A DNA stretch of 64,000 bases, from positions 248,001 through 312,000 of the forward strand of contig NZ_JBPODZ010000001.1 of the NCBI RefSeq assembly GCF_052060015.1, given 5' to 3'. Numbering within the stretch: position 1 is the stretch's first letter; each line of letters opens with the position of its first letter. Shown in pieces: positions 61,123 through 64,000 of this stretch. A model generated the notes under the pieces. It was given only the letters and a program-made list of their open reading frames with translations. It did not search any database and was not told the DNA's origin. The DNA is from Arhodomonas sp052060015 (GTDB lineage: Bacteria > Pseudomonadota > Gammaproteobacteria > Nitrococcales > Nitrococcaceae). A program made the translations under genes and the position numbers.

Positions 61123-61968
61123 TCAGCGTTCCCACGGTTCCAGCAGCCGGCGCACCAGCGGGGTGTCCGCGTCCCGGTGCGTGGGCAGATCGAAGCGGGC
61201 CGCAGCGATCGCCTCCCGCTCCAGGGTGGCGGTGACGAGCCGCTCGTCGTCGCCGGCGACCGCAAGGGTCTCGCCCCTCGGCCCGAGGATCCGGCTGCCG
61301 CCCCAGAAGAACGCTTCCCCCTCCGGCCCGTAGCGATTGGCGAAGATCACGGGCGTGCCGTAGGTCATCGCGTAGAAACCGATGTTGGTCAGCCAGTTGC
61401 GCTCGTTGGAGAACTCCTCGCTGACGATCCCCGTCGCCGAGTTGGCCGGCGCCGCGAGCACCGTGGGCCGGTGGAGCATGCTCGCGTGGACCAGGCCCGG
61501 GTTCCAGAGATCGGCGCAGATCAGGCAGGCGACCGGCCAGCCGGGGGCGCACTCCGCCTCCGTGGTCGCCGTCCCCCGGCCGAAGATCTTGCCCTCGCCG
61601 AGCCCGCCGTAGGTGGGCGGGTTGACCTTGCGGTGGACGGCGATCACCCGGCCGTCACGGAGTACGGCGGCGGCGTTGAACAGCTCCCCGGGGGCGGCCT
61701 CCTCGACGAAGCCGACGATGGTCGTCATGGCACCGCTCGCCTCGGCAAGGCGGCCGAGCCGCGCATCGTCCCGCCGCATGGCCACCGCCAGGGCGTTGCG
61801 CCCGAGGGCGTAGCCGGTCAGGGAGAGCTCGGGGAATACCAGCAGCTCCACACCGGCGTTGCGTGCCGTGGCGATCCACTCGGCGTGGCGTTGCAGATTG
61901 GTTTCGACGGCGGCCAGGGTACAGTTGCATTGAACGGCCCCGACGCGGATACGGGCCGGTGTGCTCAT
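61123..61968 (-). CDS. Carbon-nitrogen hydrolase (nitrilase superfamily amidase)
   Basis: The 281-residue protein has the Glu-Lys-Cys triad context: LLVFPELSLTGYALGRN (Glu), VHRKVNPPTYGGLGEGKIF (Lys) and VACLICADLWNPGLVHASM (Cys). It hydrolyses an amide, N-carbamoyl or nitrile bond; the exact branch is not clear. The Cys-A-D-L-W-N sequence resembles the amidase/N-carbamoylase branches rather than true nitrilases. It is the last gene of the ABC-importer operon, 54 bp after the binding protein, so its substrate is probably the imported compound or a derivative (inference). Confidence 0.88.
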   Translation of the reverse strand: MSTPARIRVGAVQCNCTLAAVETNLQRHAEWIATARNAGVELLVFPELSLTGYALGRNALAVAMRRDDARLGRLAEASGAMTTIVGFVEEAAPGELFNAAAVLRDGRVIAVHRKVNPPTYGGLGEGKIFGRGTATTEAECAPGWPVACLICADLWNPGLVHASMLHRPTVLAAPANSATGIVSEEFSNERNWLTNIGFYAMTYGTPVIFANRYGPEGEAFFWGGSRILGPRGETLAVAGDDERLVTATLEREAIAAARFDLPTHRDADTPLVRRLLEPWER

Positions 61969-62022
61969 GGGTCCCCCATGGGTCGGTTGCCGGCGGCGGC
62001 CGACAGGCCGCCGCCACGGGCC

Positions 62023-62904
62023 TCAGATCAGGTCGTGCTCCTTGAGGAAGTCCTCAGCCACTCGCTCGATGCTCTCCTTGTCCACGTCCACGCGGGCGTT
62101 CAGCGCGGCCATGGTGTCGTCGTCGAGCAGCGCCGACAGGGCGTTCATCTGCTCGGCGAGCTCCGGGTTGGCGTCCAGGGTGTCCTGGCGCACGACCGGG
62201 GTGAGGGCGTAGGAGGGGAAGTAGTTGCGGTCGTCGTCCAGTACGCGGAAGTTGAAGGCGGGGATGCGCCCGTCGGTGGCAAAGACCAGGGCCACGTCCA
62301 CCTGACCCTCCTTGAGCGCGGAGTAGGTCAGCCCGGAGTCCATGCGCTTGATATCGCCGCGGGGCAGGCGGAAGCCATACTCCTGCATCATCGGCTTGAA
62401 CCCATCCGGGCGGGCATAGAATTCGGCGTTGACCGCGACGGTAAGCGCCTCGCCGCCGTTGATGGCGTCGGCGAGATCGGAGAGGCTCTCGATACCCCGC
62501 TCCGCTGCGTCTTCCTCCTGCATGGCCAGGGCATAGGTGTTATTGGCCTCGGAAGGCTCCAACCAGACCAGGCCCTTTTCGGCGTCCAGCTCCTTGACCC
62601 GCTGGTAGGTCTCCTCCGGGCCCAGCCGCTCCTCGACATCGTTGTAGGTGATCAGCGAGGTGCCGGTGTACTCCCAGTACAGGTCCACCTGGCCGTTGAC
62701 CTGGGCCTTGCGCAGCACCACCGAGCCCATGCCGTCGCGCTTGTCGACGTCGTAGCCGTGGGCATCCAGGTACTTCGTGGTCATGGATGCGAGCAGCAGT
62801 TGCTCGGTGAAGTTCTTGCCGCCGACGACGATCTCCGCCGAGGCGGTGGCACCGAAGGCCAGCAGGCCGGCGGCGAGGGCGGTAGGGAAGAGCTTGCGGA
62901 TCAT
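62023..62904 (-). CDS. Osmoprotectant/quaternary-amine binding protein (OpuBC/OsmF type)
   Basis: The 293-residue periplasmic protein has a signal peptide (LFPTALAAGLLAFGATASAE). Signatures are IVVGGKNFTEQLLLASMTTK, LDAHGYDVDKRDGMGSVVLR, QVDLYWEYTGTSLITYNDVE and GLTYSALKEGQVDVALVFAT. GGKNFTEQ and LYWEYTGT are hallmarks of the OpuBC/OsmF/ProX-like class that binds glycine betaine, choline and related zwitterions. It lies between the permease (34-bp gap) and the nitrilase-type gene. Confidence 0.93.
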   Translation of the reverse strand: MIRKLFPTALAAGLLAFGATASAEIVVGGKNFTEQLLLASMTTKYLDAHGYDVDKRDGMGSVVLRKAQVNGQVDLYWEYTGTSLITYNDVEERLGPEETYQRVKELDAEKGLVWLEPSEANNTYALAMQEEDAAERGIESLSDLADAINGGEALTVAVNAEFYARPDGFKPMMQEYGFRLPRGDIKRMDSGLTYSALKEGQVDVALVFATDGRIPAFNFRVLDDDRNYFPSYALTPVVRQDTLDANPELAEQMNALSALLDDDTMAALNARVDVDKESIERVAEDFLKEHDLI

Positions 62905-62938
62905 GTCGATTCCTCCTGGTTGCGTCTGTGTCGTGTTA

Positions 62939-63676
62939 TCAGGCGGGATTGCGTAGTGGATTGACCCCCTTGGGGACGAGCAAAAAGGCGAGGGTGGCCA
63001 CTACCATGTCCACCACTACCGCGAGCAACGCGGTGGGGATGGCGCCGGCGAGCATCATTACCGTGTCGTCCATGGCGATGCCGGTGAAGATGAGCTCGCC
63101 GAGCCCGCCCCCGCCGATGAGAAAGGCCAGCGGCACGGTGCCCACGTTGACCGCCAGGGCCGTGCGGATGCCGGCGAAGATGACGAACAGGGCGTTGGGC
63201 AACTCCACCCGGAAGAGCATCTGCATCGGACTCATGCCCATGCCCGCGGCCGCCTCCTTCATGTGATCGGGTACGGACTTGATGCCCGCATAGGTGTTCC
63301 GGGCGATGGGCAGGATGGTGTAGACGAACAAGGCGAAGATCGCCGGCACCGTGCCGATGCCGAGCAGGGTCATGGATAGGGCCAACACCGCCAGGGTGGG
63401 GATGGTCTGTCCCACGTTGAGCACCTGCATGGCCGACTCCGCGAGCCGGGCGAAGCGCGGCCGGGTGAGCACGACGCCCGCGGGCACGGCGAAGGCGATG
63501 GCGAGGCCGCCGGAGATGAGCATCAGCATGATGTGCTGGCGCAGCAGATAGGTGATGTCCGGCCAGTAGAACAGGAAGTCGTCGACGAAGCCGGTGCCCT
63601 GGGTCCAGATACCGAGGGCGAACATCGCCACCAGCGCCGCGCCGTAGAACAATCGCTGCGGTGACTGGAACGGCAT
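62939..63676 (-). CDS. ABC permease (OpuBB/OsmW type)
   Basis: The 245-residue membrane protein has five to six transmembrane helices (FYGAALVAMFALGIWTQGTG, HIMLMLISGGLAIAFAVPAG, TLAVLALSMTLLGIGTVPAI, FALFVYTILPIARNTYAGIK). The inner-membrane coupling loop VPDHMKEAAAGMGMSPMQML (EAA motif) is followed by VELPNALFVIFAGIRTALAV and TVPLAFLIGGGGLGELIFTG. This is the binding-protein-dependent betaine/osmoprotectant permease family. It starts 4 bp after the stop of the ATPase gene. Confidence 0.93.
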   Translation of the reverse strand: MPFQSPQRLFYGAALVAMFALGIWTQGTGFVDDFLFYWPDITYLLRQHIMLMLISGGLAIAFAVPAGVVLTRPRFARLAESAMQVLNVGQTIPTLAVLALSMTLLGIGTVPAIFALFVYTILPIARNTYAGIKSVPDHMKEAAAGMGMSPMQMLFRVELPNALFVIFAGIRTALAVNVGTVPLAFLIGGGGLGELIFTGIAMDDTVMMLAGAIPTALLAVVVDMVVATLAFLLVPKGVNPLRNPA

Positions 63677-63680
63677 GGCT

Positions 63681-64000
63681 TTACTCCTGGGGCCGGTAGG
63701 TGGCGCCGAGGTAGCGGGTGATGCCGCGCTGGGTCAGCGTGCCCACCAGCCGCCCGTCGTCGTCCACGCAGGCGAGCCAGGTGGTGTCGTGGGAGAACAT
63801 CAGCGAGGCCACCTTGCGCAGGTCATCGTCCACATGCGCCACCGCGTCGATGCCGTAGTAGTGCTCACCACAGCGGCCCCGTCGGGTCTCGGTGGTCGAG
63901 CGCAGCACCATCCCTACGGGCCGTTGGTGATCGTTGACCAGGGTGATGGCGTAGTGGTAACCGCGCTCCTCCATCAGCTCGAGGGCATGGCGGAGGTCGT
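63681..64000 (-). CDS. ABC ATPase C-terminal CBS region (partial; continues beyond the window)
   Basis: Only the end of the gene lies inside the window. The frame is open to base 64000 and reads, upstream of the first in-window Met, DLRHALELMEERGYHYAITL. CBS-domain features are RPVGMVLRSTTE, VDDDLRKVASLMFSHDTTWL, ACVDDDGRLVGTLTQRGITR and YLGATYRPQE. OpuBA/ProV-type ATPases carry such a C-terminal CBS pair that senses ionic strength. It precedes the permease by 4 bp in the same operon. The nucleotide-binding domain is outside the window, so the ATPase identity is inferred. Confidence 0.85.
   Translation of the reverse strand, partial: DLRHALELMEERGYHYAITLVNDHQRPVGMVLRSTTETRRGRCGEHYYGIDAVAHVDDDLRKVASLMFSHDTTWLACVDDDGRLVGTLTQRGITRYLGATYRPQE

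Overview
The window is GC-rich, densely coding DNA (visibly high in G+C; I could not compute a value). It looks like the chromosome of a proteobacterium, most likely a halophilic or alkaliphilic gammaproteobacterium. Pointers are mltF, nsrR-nnrS, ATP-type pckA, RecQ with HRDC, GlxA-type AraC regulators and several betaine-type solute-binding proteins. The taxonomic guess is inference. There are about 55 protein genes, two tRNA genes, two gene remnants and no rRNA, CRISPR array or recognisable insertion sequence.

Layout. 0-8.3 kb: a three-domain NTPase/GNAT-like/winged-helix protein, then a tight co-directional cluster (TelA-like protein, small OmpA-domain protein, solute-binding protein fused to OmpA, VWA protein, ProX-like protein, possible XpaC-like membrane protein, DUF2721 membrane protein). 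8.4-11.3 kb: PotD-like binding protein and a CLC chloride transporter, minus strand. 11.4-17.1 kb: LysR regulator divergent from an mmsA-GMC oxidoreductase pair, then MarR divergent from a DJ-1/PfpI-like protein. 17.2-22.2 kb: small HPF-like protein, recQ, CoA-binding protein, mltF, tRNA-Ser(CGA), ankyrin protein. 22.3-28.7 kb: two methyltransferases, a nucleoside phosphorylase-like protein, a HAF-repeat protein, a CocE-type hydrolase preceded by an unlisted 41-codon ORF, and a TVP38-type membrane protein. 28.7-33.4 kb: HtrA-type protease, omega-aminotransferase, SDR, luciferase-like monooxygenase. 33.4-39.8 kb: tRNA-Arg(ACG) with terminator, two successive ATP-grasp ligases, a class I amidotransferase, pckA, LuxR regulator. 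39.9-46.4 kb: FAD monooxygenase with DUF2783 partner; NAD-linked formate dehydrogenase in three overlapping genes. 46.6-53.3 kb: PRPP synthetase, phosphotransferase-like protein, MBL/beta-CASP hydrolase, a deletion scar joining DUF2306 and PadR remnants, nnrS-nsrR, 1-Cys peroxiredoxin. 53.5-64 kb: DctPQM TRAP transporter, DUF488, GlxA regulator, DddP-like M24 protein, HalD-like 2-oxoglutarate oxygenase, LysR, carbon-nitrogen hydrolase and an OpuB/OsmF-type ABC importer that runs off the right edge.

How the genes may work together. Three themes stand out. (1) The TelA/VWA/OmpA cluster looks like an uncharacterised envelope system: it encodes two binding proteins and no transporter. (2) Small zwitterion or C3 metabolism recurs. 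The mmsA-GMC pair beside a LysR gene resembles the dddC-dddA module of DMSP/3-hydroxypropionate catabolism. The omega-aminotransferase could also feed malonate semialdehyde to MmsA, and the right-hand region couples two importers to a DddP-like protein, an oxygenase and a nitrilase-type hydrolase. (3) Nitric-oxide and peroxide defence is represented by nsrR-nnrS and the peroxiredoxin. All functional links are inferred from neighbourhood and motifs; none was tested by database search.
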